Origin: Leucobacter insecticola | GTDB taxonomy: Bacteria > Actinomycetota > Actinomycetes > Actinomycetales > Microbacteriaceae | DNA length: 64,000 nucleotides | Direction of reading: 5' to 3' | NCBI RefSeq assembly: GCF_011382965.1 | Contig: NZ_CP049934.1 | Location: 2,418,001 to 2,482,000 of the forward strand | Shown here: in pieces, positions 32,594 to 41,529 of the stretch | Numbering within the stretch: position 1 is the stretch's first letter | Layout: each line of letters opens with the position of its first letter | The notes under the pieces: model-generated | The model's database searches: none | Told to the model about the DNA's origin: nothing | Seen by the model: only the letters and a program-made list of their open reading frames with translations | Position numbers and translations under genes: made by a program

Positions 32594-33750
32594 CTAGCTC
32601 GAGTAGGCGCTGTTTTCGTGCACGTAGGCGTGCGTGAGATCGTTGGTGCGGATCGTCGCGGTGTGATCCCCAGCGAACAGCTCGATGCGCACGCGGGTGT
32701 TGCGCGGGGTCAGATCACACTCGTCGATGGGCCGATCGGGTGCGCCCGCGTGGCACAGCCGCACGCCGTTGAAGCTGACGTCGACCTGGTAGGGGTCGAA
32801 GGCGGCCTCGGTCGTGCCGATCGCGGCGAGCACACGCCCCAGTTCGGGTCATTGCCGAAGATTGCAGCCTTGAAGAGGTTGTTGCGGGCGACGGATCGGC
32901 CCACCTCCATCGCGTCGGCCTCGCTCGCCGCCCCCACCACCTCGATATCGATGCTGTGGCTTGCGCCCTCGGCATCCGCCTGCAACTGCGTCGCGAGGCT
33001 GTCACACACGGCGGCGAGCGCGGCCGCAAACTCTTGCGCATCGGGGGTGATCCCGGAGGCCCCGCTCGCGAAGAGCGTCACCTGGTCGTTGGTCGACATG
33101 CAGCCGTCGGAGTCGAGGCGGTCGAAGCTCGTCGCAGTCGCGGAGCGCAGGGCACCGTCGAGGGCGGCGTTGTCGAGCAGCGCATCCGTCGTGATGACCA
33201 CGAGCATCGTGGCGAGGCCCGGCGCGAGCATGCCTGCGCCCTTCGCCATCGCGCCGATTGTCCAGCCGTCTCCGCGGTGAACGGCGGTCTTTTCGACGCT
33301 GTCCGTGGTCAGGATCGCGGCGGGAGCGGTGGTGTCGTCGCTCGCGAGCGCCGCGGCGAGCGCGGGCACACCGCTGACGATCTTGTCACGGAAAGTCTGA
33401 TCGCCGGTGCCGATGAGGCCGGTGGAACACACGAGCACCTCGTCAGCCGTAATCCCGGTGGCTTCGGCGACCGCGGTTGCGGTCAGGCTGACCGTTGCGT
33501 AACCGAAGTCACCGGTGAAGCAGTTCGCTCCGCCCGAGTTGAGGATGATCGCGCGGGGCGGGGTGTCGCCCTGCATCACCTTGCGGCTCCACAGGATCGG
33601 GTTTGCCTGCGCACGATTGCTCGTGAACACGGCGGCCGCGGCGGGTGCCGGGCCATCATTGACGACGAGGGCGAGGTCGGGCTTGCCGGTGCTCTTGAGA
33701 CCGACGGCGATGCCTGCCGAGCGGAATCCCTGCGGGGTGGTGACGGTCAC
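32594..33750 (-). CDS. argJ: Bifunctional ornithine acetyltransferase/N-acetylglutamate synthase, one frameshift
   Basis: About 385 residues. The self-cleavage site is the Thr in [20 protein letters not shown] (ATML), which yields the alpha and beta chains. The end [20 protein letters not shown] and [12 protein letters not shown] is complete. The frame breaks opposite 32837-32840; one more G gives [20 protein letters not shown]. ArgJ moves acetyl groups from acetylornithine to glutamate. GTG start at 33750, four bases inside argC. Confidence 0.94.
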
Positions 33751-34820
33751 GGTGCTACTCCATTGATGCTGAGGCCGGTCGCCTCGGGGATCCCGAGCGC
33801 GATGTTGGCGGATTGGATCGCTGCCCCCGCGGTGCCCTTGGCGAGGTTGTCGAGCGCGGCGACAACAACAACGCGGCCGGCGGCTTCGTCGACGGCGAGG
33901 CCTATGAGACAGGTGTTGGCGCCGAGGGTGTCTGCCGTGCGCGGGAACTGCCCCTCGGGAAGCACCTGGACGAAAGTCTCTGCGGCGTAGGCGTCTTCCC
34001 AGGCGGCGCGCACCTGGGCGGCGCTCGTGCCGGGCACGATGCGGGCGGTCGAGGTGGCGAGGATCCCCCGACTCATTGGCACGAGTACAGGCGTGAAGCT
34101 GATGCTCGGTTCACCGGCTGCTCCTGCCCCGCGCAGCGCCTGCCTGATCTCGGGGATGTGGCGGTGGGTGCCGCCCACCGCGTAGGGGTTTGCGGTGCCC
34201 ATGAGCTCCGCACCGAGCAGATTGGTTTTGGCCGCTTTGCCCGCGCCGGAGGGGCCGACTGCGAGCACGGAGACGATGTCGTGGGCTTCGATGACCCCCG
34301 CGGCGATCCCGGGCGCGAGTGACAGTGCCACCGTTGACGCGTTGCAGCCGGGGGCGGCGATACGTGTTGCCCCCGCGAGATGTTCGCGCTGGTGGGTCCA
34401 AATCGGTGCGCCATCAGCGGCACGCTCGGCGACGATCAGCTCCGGCACACCGTAGGTCCACGCCTCGTGGTACTCGCCACCGTAGAAGGCGTCCCAGTCC
34501 GCGGGATCGGTGAGCCGATGATCCGCACCGCAGTCGACGGCGAGCCGCACGCTGGTGAGCTGCGCGGTGAACTCGCCGGACGCACCGTGGGGCAGCGCAA
34601 AAAACACGATGTCGTGGCCGTCGAGCACCTCGGGCGTCGTCTCTTGCAGCGTGAGGTGAGCGAGCGAGCGCAGCTGCGGCTGGGATTCGATGAGCGGGCG
34701 ACCGGCGCTCGAGTGGCCCGTTACCGTGCGGATCTCAAATTCGGGATGCTGGGCAAGCAGGCGCAGCAGCTCGCCTCCCGCGTAGCCGCTGGCTCCCGCG
34801 ACCGCAACGCTGTAGCTCAT
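33747..34820 (-). CDS. argC: N-acetyl-gamma-glutamyl-phosphate reductase
   Basis: 357 residues from the ATG at 34820, which has AAAGGAG six bases upstream; the open frame reaches 34856 but without such a site. NADPH-binding [20 protein letters not shown] and the active-site Cys in [12 protein letters not shown] are present. First gene of argC-argJ-argB. I see no convincing ArgR box in the 149-base gap upstream. Confidence 0.95.
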   Translation of the reverse strand: MSYSVAVAGASGYAGGELLRLLAQHPEFEIRTVTGHSSAGRPLIESQPQLRSLAHLTLQETTPEVLDGHDIVFFALPHGASGEFTAQLTSVRLAVDCGADHRLTDPADWDAFYGGEYHEAWTYGVPELIVAERAADGAPIWTHQREHLAGATRIAAPGCNASTVALSLAPGIAAGVIEAHDIVSVLAVGPSGAGKAAKTNLLGAELMGTANPYAVGGTHRHIPEIRQALRGAGAAGEPSISFTPVLVPMSRGILATSTARIVPGTSAAQVRAAWEDAYAAETFVQVLPEGQFPRTADTLGANTCLIGLAVDEAAGRVVVVAALDNLAKGTAGAAIQSANIALGIPEATGLSINGVAP

Positions 34821-34850
34821 CAATGCTCCTTTGGTATCTGCCTGAATCTG

Positions 34851-34889
34851 CAGCAAACCCTTCCTATTCTGGCATCTTCTTGAGATATG
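34851..34889 (+). repeat. 39-bp repeat, copy A
   Basis: Shares 35 of 39 bases with 39272-39310; the core TTCCTATTCTGGCATCTTCT is identical. It sits between argC and the nucleotidyltransferase gene, about 80 bases before the latter. Confidence 0.85.
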
Positions 34890-34969
34890 GCGTCTACGAG
34901 GGCTTCAGCTCAGTAACGGATGCGTCATATTCCTCGCGCTTGATCAGGCTCTCTAGGTATTCTTAAGGC

Positions 34970-35299
34970 ATGTCTATGACCATCGCGACACCCGAGACGC
35001 TCGCTATCCGCGAGCTCCTCGAGACACGTCGCGATGAGCTTCAGGCAATTCTTGATAAATACGCTGCAAGGAATCCAAGACTCTTCGGTTCGATCGCTCG
35101 CGGCACCGCACACGCGGGCAGCGATATCGACATTCTCGTCGAGATGGATCCTGCTGACGGAAACCTTCTCATGCGAGCCTCCGGGCTCATGGAGGAGACC
35201 AGAGCGCTCTTTAATCGGGACGACATCGACATTTTCCCGGTCCAGTTACTCAAGGGTCCCGTTTCACAATCAGCTATTGACGATGCGGTTGCGTTTTGA
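34970..35299 (+). CDS. MNT-type nucleotidyltransferase antitoxin
   Basis: 109 residues. The minimal nucleotidyltransferase motif GSIARGTAHAGSDIDILV has the two metal Asp residues, as in MntA antitoxins that modify HepT toxins. The first ATG has AAGG only one base away, so the ATG at 34976 (MTIATPETL) may be used. A HepT-like start overlaps the stop, but that frame looks broken. Base composition is less G/C-rich than in the neighbouring arg genes. Confidence 0.8.
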   Translation: MSMTIATPETLAIRELLETRRDELQAILDKYAARNPRLFGSIARGTAHAGSDIDILVEMDPADGNLLMRASGLMEETRALFNRDDIDIFPVQLLKGPVSQSAIDDAVAF

Positions 35300-35500
35300 G
35301 TCGGAGCGTCGAACAGCGCATCGCTGACATTCTTCTGTCCCTCCCTCCGACAGCAACAATTCTTGCCCCACCTGCAGCGGCTCGTTCGTCGCATAGACGG
35401 CTGGCATCGACTGCGGTCGCCCCGCGTTCGTATGACGGTGTGGTCGCCAGAGACCGAGGCGCTCTACAACTTGGCAAAGCTAGTGTCGTGTGTCGCAAAT
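35296..35500 (+). pseudogene. Probable decayed HepT-like toxin gene
   Basis: A TTG overlapping the MNT stop begins LSRSVEQRIADILLSL, which looks like a HepT (DUF86) N-terminus. After about 20 residues the frame loses any resemblance, and another frame shows TEALYNLAKLVSCVANSLHI, which could be a displaced helix of the same gene. No RX4-6H motif is found. One added base would not restore it. The assignment to HepT rests on position and the first 16 residues. Confidence 0.35.
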
Positions 35501-37318
35501 TCACTTCACATATCCCGGCACTCCCGCGGCTAGAGCCATCGCCTCAGCGATCGACGCCGAGCTCGCAGCAAGTTGCACCCCATCCTGCAGCGGCGCAAGC
35601 GCGGCTTCAATAATGCCGCGGTCGACACCGGGAACCCGCAGCGTACGACCGTCGAGGATCGCGGCGATACCCGCATTCCGCAGCAACGTAAACGCCTCCG
35701 CCCATCGCACTGTCGCCACCGTAAACGAGCTGTATCCCTCCGTGATTTCAGCCACCGTTCCCTCGGCAATGACCCGGCCCGCGGCGAGGATCACGAGGCG
35801 GTCACACTGCTCTGCCTCTTGCATATAGTGTGTCGTGACCAGCACGCCGGTGCCATCGTCCGCCGCAGCACGCAAGTTGCGCCACAGTCGAGCACGACTC
35901 AGCGCATCCATCCCGGAACTCGGCTCATCCAGCACCAGAAGCTCGGGCCGATGCACGTTCGCCGCGAGGTAGGCAAGCGTGCGTTTGGTCCCCAGGGGTA
36001 ATGACTCGATAGCTGCACGACCGAGACTTCGTGCGTACCGCAGCGATTGCTCATCGACCGTCACGCCGTGCACCGCGGCCGCAAACTGTAGATTTTCCGT
36101 CGCCGACAGTGCTGGATACAGGCCCAACCCCTGGGCTACGTAGCCGATGCGGCGGCGTGTTGCAAGGCTAGGGGCGCTGCCAAACAGCTCGGAAACGCCC
36201 GTGGTTGCAGTCTCAAGACCGAGCAGGATGCGCATGAGAGTGGTCTTCCCTGCTCCGTTTCCGCCAAGGAGTCCGACCACTTCACCCGGCACGACGCGCA
36301 TCGACACCCCGCCGAGCGCCGCAAAGACACCATACTCACGAGTTACCTCATGCACACGCACCAACGGTGCCCGCATGGTTTTGGGCTGTTCTGATGGTTC
36401 GGCGAATGCAGTCGGGTGCGGCAGTGTCGCCGGTTCGGGAATGGGCAGAGGTTCAGCCGCGTCCTTACGCGCTTCCTCGCTCAAGAGCAGCGCGACGCTG
36501 GCATTCTCGAGGTCACCGACGGCTGGAAGAAAGCCTTCCGGTACCGCGTTTCCCTGATCGGGATCCCAGCGGTAGAGAGTGTTGGCGCGTCGCCAGACGC
36601 GCTCAGAATCGAGCCAAATTCGCGCCGACTCGCCAGTCGCAGGCGCCCGCCACACGGTGCCCGGAGCGTTCGCGATTACCTCCTCAGGGGTACCTGCGGC
36701 CAACAGCGTGCCGCTGCCTAACAGAAATAGTTGGCTGGCACGTTCGGCCTCGTCGAGATAGGTCGTCGCAAACACCACGGTTGCGCCGTCGGCCGCTGCA
36801 CCGGCGATCAGGCTCCACAGCTCAGCCCGACTGATCGGATCCACGCCGGTCGTAGGTTCGTCCAGTAACACCAGGCCCGGCCCGTGCAGGGTTGCAAGTA
36901 CAACGCCCAGCTTCTGTCGCATCCCGCCGGACAACTTGCCGACCAGCCGCTCTGCCACGTGCTCGAGCCCGGCACGCTGGAGGAGCATCGTCGATCGTTT
37001 GTGAGTGTCAGCGGCGGTCAGCCCGTAACTGCGAGCGACGAACTCGATGTTCTCGGCGACTGACAAGTTTCGCCACACGCCCGAGTCTGCGGGTTGATAC
37101 CCGAGGTTGCGGCGGTCAACGGGCAACCCTTCGTTACTGCCCTGGCGGGGCGAGAGTCGCCCGGCCAGGAGTTTCAGGAGCGTCGATTTTCCGGCACCGT
37201 CACCCCCGATGAGCGCGGTGACGGTGCCGGGGGTGAAACTACCGCTGAATTTGTTCAGAGCCGCGAACTCACCGAAGTGGACAGAAGCATGATCCAAGTG
37301 AATGGTGACGGGACGCAT
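35501..37318 (-). CDS. Fused two-domain ABC ATPase, YbhF-like exporter subunit
   Basis: 605 residues with two nucleotide-binding domains. Domain 1 (about 1-220) has GGDGAGKST, LSGGMRQKLG and LVLLDEPTTGVDP. Domain 2 (about 310-540) has GGNGAGKTT and LLVLDEPSSGMD, but its signature is LPLGTKRTL, the degenerate form also seen in E. coli YbhF. The ATG 37318 overlaps the permease stop by one base. Together with the permease and the divergent TetR it resembles the E. coli ybhGFSR/cecR locus, an efflux system for some antibiotics; substrate here is unknown. Confidence 0.9.
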   Translation of the reverse strand: MRPVTIHLDHASVHFGEFAALNKFSGSFTPGTVTALIGGDGAGKSTLLKLLAGRLSPRQGSNEGLPVDRRNLGYQPADSGVWRNLSVAENIEFVARSYGLTAADTHKRSTMLLQRAGLEHVAERLVGKLSGGMRQKLGVVLATLHGPGLVLLDEPTTGVDPISRAELWSLIAGAAADGATVVFATTYLDEAERASQLFLLGSGTLLAAGTPEEVIANAPGTVWRAPATGESARIWLDSERVWRRANTLYRWDPDQGNAVPEGFLPAVGDLENASVALLLSEEARKDAAEPLPIPEPATLPHPTAFAEPSEQPKTMRAPLVRVHEVTREYGVFAALGGVSMRVVPGEVVGLLGGNGAGKTTLMRILLGLETATTGVSELFGSAPSLATRRRIGYVAQGLGLYPALSATENLQFAAAVHGVTVDEQSLRYARSLGRAAIESLPLGTKRTLAYLAANVHRPELLVLDEPSSGMDALSRARLWRNLRAAADDGTGVLVTTHYMQEAEQCDRLVILAAGRVIAEGTVAEITEGYSSFTVATVRWAEAFTLLRNAGIAAILDGRTLRVPGVDRGIIEAALAPLQDGVQLAASSASIAEAMALAAGVPGYVK

Positions 37319-38472
37319 CAGCGGGCGCCCCCGTGAGTCAGCGAATGACGCATTCTCGCGGTCGCTGCGCCAAACGCAACCACAGCCATCACCGCAAGCA
37401 CGGTCAATGGCAACCACAGGCTATCGAGACCGGCATCCCTCAGCATGACCCCTTGCGTAATCTCACGAAACCACGTCAGCGGGAGAACGAAGCCGATCCA
37501 GCGCACACCGAGCGGCATCGAATCGAGCGGAAAGATAAGTCCCGAGAGCAGAATTTGGGGGACGACGAACAGTATCGCCAACTGGATCGCCTGACCGGTG
37601 TTTTGCGACACCGAGGAGATGAGTACGCCGATGCCAAGCACAACGAACAGAAACACGATCGCGGCAGCCGCAAACAACACCAGACTTCCAGTGAACGGGA
37701 CTCCAAACAGCCAGACTCCCAACGCGGTGACCGCCGCCATGTTCACGAGCGCAAGCAGAAAGTACGGTGTGATCTTGCCAAGAATTATCGCGGATGGGCG
37801 AAGGGGCATCACAGCGAGCTGCTCGAGTGTACCCGCCTCCCGCTCGCGCACGAGCCCAATGCTGGTGATAAGCGCACCAATGAAGAGCAGAATGAGGCCG
37901 ATCAGGCCAGGCACCATTACCCACGAGGTTTTCAGGTCGGGATTAAAGAGCACAGTAATCATGTCACTTGTATCGGTTTCGGCAAGGTTCAGCTGCGGCG
38001 CAGAGAGCAACGGAGGCACGCCACTGGCCGAGGCCTGCAACGCTGCAACACGAGTCTGCGCATCCTCCGCGGCGAGCTTCGCGAATACCCCCGACGCCGC
38101 CTGCGCGGTGAACAAGCCACTGCCGTCAAGAAACACGCGCATCCGCTGGATCAGCGGACCGTCATCGGCGGTTTCAGCTAGGATTACCGCGTTGGCCTCC
38201 TGAGTACCGAGAAGGTTCTCGACATCCGACTCCCCGAGAGTGGGGTCCACCCGCAGTATCTCGAGTTCATCAACGGCGATGTCGAAATCTTGGATGTCCG
38301 CCGCAAGCGCTTCCGCCTCCGAACCCAGAATGATCACCGTTACCCGGTCCACAGAGAAGTTGGCTGCGTATCCAAAAATCACCAAGAGTAGCACCGGCAA
38401 CACCACAAGCATCGCCAAGGTTCGCCTGTCACGTGCAAGCTCTCGAAACTCTTTCACTATCAGGGCGCGCAT
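37318..38472 (-). CDS. ABC-2 type permease, YbhS/YbhR-like
   Basis: 384 residues. One N-terminal transmembrane helix (about 18-38), a large extracytoplasmic domain (about 40-175), then five helices to the C-terminus with the ABC-2 stretch SIGLVREREAGTLEQLAVMP. Only one permease gene is present, so a homodimer is likely, unlike the two-permease E. coli operon. The gene is first in its operon and faces the TetR gene. Confidence 0.9.
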   Translation of the reverse strand: MRALIVKEFRELARDRRTLAMLVVLPVLLLVIFGYAANFSVDRVTVIILGSEAEALAADIQDFDIAVDELEILRVDPTLGESDVENLLGTQEANAVILAETADDGPLIQRMRVFLDGSGLFTAQAASGVFAKLAAEDAQTRVAALQASASGVPPLLSAPQLNLAETDTSDMITVLFNPDLKTSWVMVPGLIGLILLFIGALITSIGLVREREAGTLEQLAVMPLRPSAIILGKITPYFLLALVNMAAVTALGVWLFGVPFTGSLVLFAAAAIVFLFVVLGIGVLISSVSQNTGQAIQLAILFVVPQILLSGLIFPLDSMPLGVRWIGFVLPLTWFREITQGVMLRDAGLDSLWLPLTVLAVMAVVAFGAATARMRHSLTHGGAR

Positions 38473-38487
38473 CTCTTAGCTCCTCAT

Positions 38488-38535
38488 TTCATCTATCAGT
38501 GAAATTGATCCTACATCATTTCATCATTCAGTGAA
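38488..38535. promoter_or_regulatory. Paired operator-like sites between exporter and TetR genes
   Basis: Two 16-bp sites, TTCATCTATCAGTGAA (38488-38503) and TTCATCATTCAGTGAA (38520-38535), start 32 bp apart, about three helical turns. Each has TTCA/TGAA ends. They fill the 88-base divergent gap and are the likely binding sites of the neighbouring TetR protein. Confidence 0.7.
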
Positions 38536-38560
38536 TTGGGGGCGCTGCTAGCCTGAGAAT

Positions 38561-39216
38561 ATGAGTCAGGTGAGCGACGCGCACACACGGGGTGACGGAA
38601 CTCCGGCACGCGCCCGCCGTGGGCCACGCGCCGACGGCGGCGCCGGAAAGAAGCAGATACTCGCGGCCGCAATCGCGGAATTCGGAGAAAACGGCTACCA
38701 GGCAACCACCATCAGAAAGATCGGCCTCGCAGCGGGTGTCGACACGAAGCTCGTGCACTACTATTTCGGCACCAAAGAAGATCTATTCACCACCGCAATC
38801 GCGGAGACGTTCCGTACCCAAGGATTCCCGATCCTCGCGGCCTCAGCGCCCCACAACGACGCGTCGTCACCCGGCACCCAATACTTGCTCACTATGTTGA
38901 GGCTCCTCGAAGGGTCAGGAATAGGCCCAGCTTTTCTTGGCCTCATTCGAGGCCTCGGCACACACGAGGAATCACGACGAATCTTCCTCAACTTCGTAAC
39001 CCAGGAGCTTTTTGCGCGGCTCGCCCCCGGCTTGGCACGGATCACACCGAATTGCGGCTCAGCCTGGCCGGTTCGCAGCTGCTCGGAGTAGTCACGGCGC
39101 GGTACATCCTGAAGATTCCGCCGCTTGTAAACCTCTCCCTTGACGAGCTCGCGCAGACGGTCGGGCCAACACTCGACCACTACCTCATGGATGAGCTCGG
39201 CGGCCACGTTCACTAA
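38561..39216 (+). CDS. TetR family regulator (CecR-like), one frameshift
   Basis: About 218 residues. The helix-turn-helix is AIAEFGENGYQATTIRKIGL followed by VDTKLVHYYFGTKEDLF. The frame breaks at the C run 39024-39028; one more C gives ARLAPRLGTDHTELRLSLAG, and the frame then runs to TAA 39214-39216. It is divergent from the YbhF/YbhS-like exporter and probably represses it and itself through the paired sites at 38488-38535. Confidence 0.88.
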
Positions 39217-39271
39217 TTACACACACCAGGTCTGAGCGCTTTATGAAATAGGGACACTCATTTCGGTGAGA

Positions 39272-39310
39272 CAGCAATCCCTTCCTATTCTGGCATCTTC
39301 TCGGGATGTG
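39272..39310 (+). repeat. 39-bp repeat, copy B
   Basis: Second copy of the repeat at 34851-34889, again in the same orientation and shortly (55 bases) before an antitoxin-like gene start. It lies in the 307-base gap 39217-39523, which otherwise holds the short remnant below and a degenerate inverted-repeat arm. Confidence 0.85.
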
Positions 39311-39364
39311 TCCATTTCCCAAGATTGAGATCACTGATTTCAGGCGAAGACGAGGAGATTTAGG

Positions 39365-39469
39365 ATGACACGATTGCTTATTCACAACCTCCCTGCAACA
39401 GTCGCAGAAGACCTCCGCACTCGAGCCCAGAGAAAAAGTAGAGCAACGCATTACGGATCAAGATAAGAG
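39365..39469 (+). pseudogene. Truncated FitA/VapB-like antitoxin remnant
   Basis: 34 codons starting with ATG behind TTTAGG: MTRLLIHNLPATVAEDLRTR followed by AQRKSRATHYGSR and a stop. The first 25 residues match the ribbon-helix-helix start of FitA-type antitoxins (xLIxNLPxxVxxxLRxRA); the toxin-binding half and any PIN toxin are missing. Confidence 0.6.
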
Positions 39470-39481
39470 AGCAGGATCCTT

Positions 39482-39515
39482 GATTTCGGCTCACTTCGTT
39501 CGCTCAATCAGCGGG
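39482..39515 (-). repeat. Degenerate arm of the GTTGAGCGAGC inverted repeat
   Basis: Reads GATTTCGGCTCACTTCGTTC then GCTCAATCAGCGGG, a diverged version of the right arm at 59493-59527. It lies just past the 3' end of the enoyl-CoA hydratase gene. Confidence 0.55.
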
Positions 39516-39523
39516 AAAACCGA

Positions 39524-40300
39524 TCAGCGATGCGTGAACTCAGGATCCCGCTTCTCGGCGAAGGCGCGCATGCCCTCTTTCTGATCCTCGGTGGCGAACG
39601 CCGCGGCGAAGGCCTGGCGTTCGAAACGCAGCCCTTCCGACAGCGGCGATTCTTGCGCCACCTGCAGCGCCTCCTTTGCCGCGTAGACGGCGGGCAGCGA
39701 CTTCGAAGCGATCGTCTCCGCCACGGCGTGCGCTTCATCGAGGAGCGAGTCGGCTGGCACTACCCGGGACACGAGCCCGGATCGCTCGGCTTCTTCCGCG
39801 CCCATCATGCGGCCGGTGAGGACCATTTCGGCGGCCTTGTACTTGCCGATCGCCCGCGGCAGACGCTGTGACCCGCCAAAGCCGGGCAGGATCCCGAGGT
39901 TAATCTCGGGCTGACCAAACTTTGCGGTGTCGGCGGCCAGGATGATGTCGCACATCATCGCGAGCTCGCAGCCGCCGCCGAGCGCAAAGCCCGCGACGGC
40001 GGCGATCACTGGCGTGCGCATCCGCTCGAAGCCTGCCCAGCCGGGGAACGGCCCGCCGAGGTACATGTCGCTGTAACCGAGCTCGGCCATTTCCTTGATG
40101 TCGGCACCGGCCGCGAAGGCCTTCGCTGAACCCGTGATCACGATGGCACCGATCCCGGGATCGGCATCAAACGCGAGCGCCGCATCGATCAGTTCCCGCA
40201 CCAGCACCGAGTTCAGCGCGTTCAATGCCTCCGGGCGGTGCAGCGTGATCGTCGCGACCCGCCCTCGGGTCTCCGTCTGAATGCAGGTGGTCTCGGTCAT
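39524..40300 (-). CDS. Enoyl-CoA hydratase/isomerase family protein
   Basis: 258 residues of the crotonase fold. The oxyanion-hole region AAGADIKEM and [15 protein letters not shown] and the two catalytic glutamates (in GGGCELAM and [15 protein letters not shown]) are intact, as in short-chain enoyl-CoA hydratases (crotonase, EchA8-like). It lies 42 bases after prpC on the same strand, so it may be read with the propionate operon, although fatty-acid or branched-chain oxidation is equally possible. Confidence 0.92.
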   Translation of the reverse strand: MTETTCIQTETRGRVATITLHRPEALNALNSVLVRELIDAALAFDADPGIGAIVITGSAKAFAAGADIKEMAELGYSDMYLGGPFPGWAGFERMRTPVIAAVAGFALGGGCELAMMCDIILAADTAKFGQPEINLGILPGFGGSQRLPRAIGKYKAAEMVLTGRMMGAEEAERSGLVSRVVPADSLLDEAHAVAETIASKSLPAVYAAKEALQVAQESPLSEGLRFERQAFAAAFATEDQKEGMRAFAEKRDPEFTHR

Positions 40301-40342
40301 CGTCGATCCTTTCGCGGGGAAGCCTACTCCCCCACGCTACCG

Positions 40343-41479
40343 CTACAGGCCGGGCACGTGTCGTTCGTCGACGCCATTGTAGGCGGAAAGGGGGCGGATC
40401 AGCGCATTCGAGGCGGCCTGTTCCATGATGTGCGCGGTCCACCCCGTCACCCGTGACGCGATGAACAGCGGCGTGAAGGTCAGCGTGTCGAAGCCGATGA
40501 GGTTGTAGGCGGGACCGGAGGGGTAGTCGAGGTTGGGGTAGATCCCCTTGCGGGCGACGAACTCGCTCTCGAGCTTTTCGTACAGCTCGGCCACGTCGGG
40601 GCGATCGTAGTGCGCGATCAAGGAATCGAGTGCTGCCTTCATCGTCGGCACGCGCGAATCGCCGCGTTTGTACACCCGGTGCCCGAAGCCCATGATCTTG
40701 CGCTTCTCGGCGAGGGCGTTATCGAGCCACGACTCCACGTTGTTCGCCGAACCGATCTCGGTCATGATGTGGAGCACCGCCTCGTTGGCCCCGCCGTGCA
40801 GCGGACCCTTGAGTGCGCCGATCGCGCCCACCACCGCGGAGTAGAGATCAGACAGCGTCGAGGTGATCACCCGGGCAGTAAAGGTGGACGCGTTGAAGGA
40901 GTGCTCAGCGTAGAGGATCATCGAACGGTTGAACGCGTCCACGACGACCTCGTCGGCTTCTTCGCCGAACGTCATCCACAGGAAGTTCGCCGAATAGTCG
41001 AGATCGTCACGCGGCTCGACAGCGTCGAGCGCGCGGCGGCGGCGCTGCCCGTAGGCGACGATCGCGGGCAGCGCCGCATACAAGCGGATGCTGCGCAGTA
41101 GATTCTCTTCGGGGCTGCCCGAGGCATCGAGCACCGATCCGCTGCCGCTGACGTCAGACGCCCCGATCACGCTCACCGCCGTGCGCACCTCATCCATCGG
41201 GTGCGCATCGAGCGGCAGCAGGTCAATCGCGGCCCGCACGTTGCCTGCGAGCGCACGGTGTTTCCGCTCTTCAGCCCGCAACTCGGCCAGCTGCGCAGCC
41301 GTTGGTAACTCGCCGTGCCACAGCAGGTAAGCGACCGCTTCGAAGGGCTGTGTTGCCGCGAGTTCTTGCACCGGGTAGCCCCGGTACAGCAGGCTGTTCG
41401 ATTCTGGGTTTACTTTTGAAACGGCTGTGGTATCGACGACGACCCCGGCAAGCCCCTTCTTGATGTCTGTTTCTCGCAT
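40343..41479 (-). CDS. prpC: 2-methylcitrate synthase
   Basis: 378 residues, the shorter citrate synthase type. Active-site regions: YAEHSFNASTFTARVITST, GPLHGGANEAVLHI and GFGHRVYKRGDSRV. Its place after prpD and prpB, and the separate full-length gltA at 24.8 kb, support condensation of propionyl-CoA with oxaloacetate. The gap to prpB is 50 bases. Confidence 0.93.
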   Translation of the reverse strand: MRETDIKKGLAGVVVDTTAVSKVNPESNSLLYRGYPVQELAATQPFEAVAYLLWHGELPTAAQLAELRAEERKHRALAGNVRAAIDLLPLDAHPMDEVRTAVSVIGASDVSGSGSVLDASGSPEENLLRSIRLYAALPAIVAYGQRRRRALDAVEPRDDLDYSANFLWMTFGEEADEVVVDAFNRSMILYAEHSFNASTFTARVITSTLSDLYSAVVGAIGALKGPLHGGANEAVLHIMTEIGSANNVESWLDNALAEKRKIMGFGHRVYKRGDSRVPTMKAALDSLIAHYDRPDVAELYEKLESEFVARKGIYPNLDYPSGPAYNLIGFDTLTFTPLFIASRVTGWTAHIMEQAASNALIRPLSAYNGVDERHVPGL

Positions 41480-41529
41480 AATGACTCCTCGAATGCTTAG
41501 CGTTCGACCTCAAAGTGTGGCGTCGAGCG

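Noticed and set aside
32956..33990. 344-codon open frame on the plus strand across argJ and argC
   Set aside because: Antisense shadow of two conserved genes with Arg/Gly/Asp-rich content and no domain.
39185..39451. 88-codon minus-strand frame in the gap after the TetR gene
   Set aside because: No ribosome-binding site or family resemblance, and it covers the 39-bp repeat and the antitoxin remnant.
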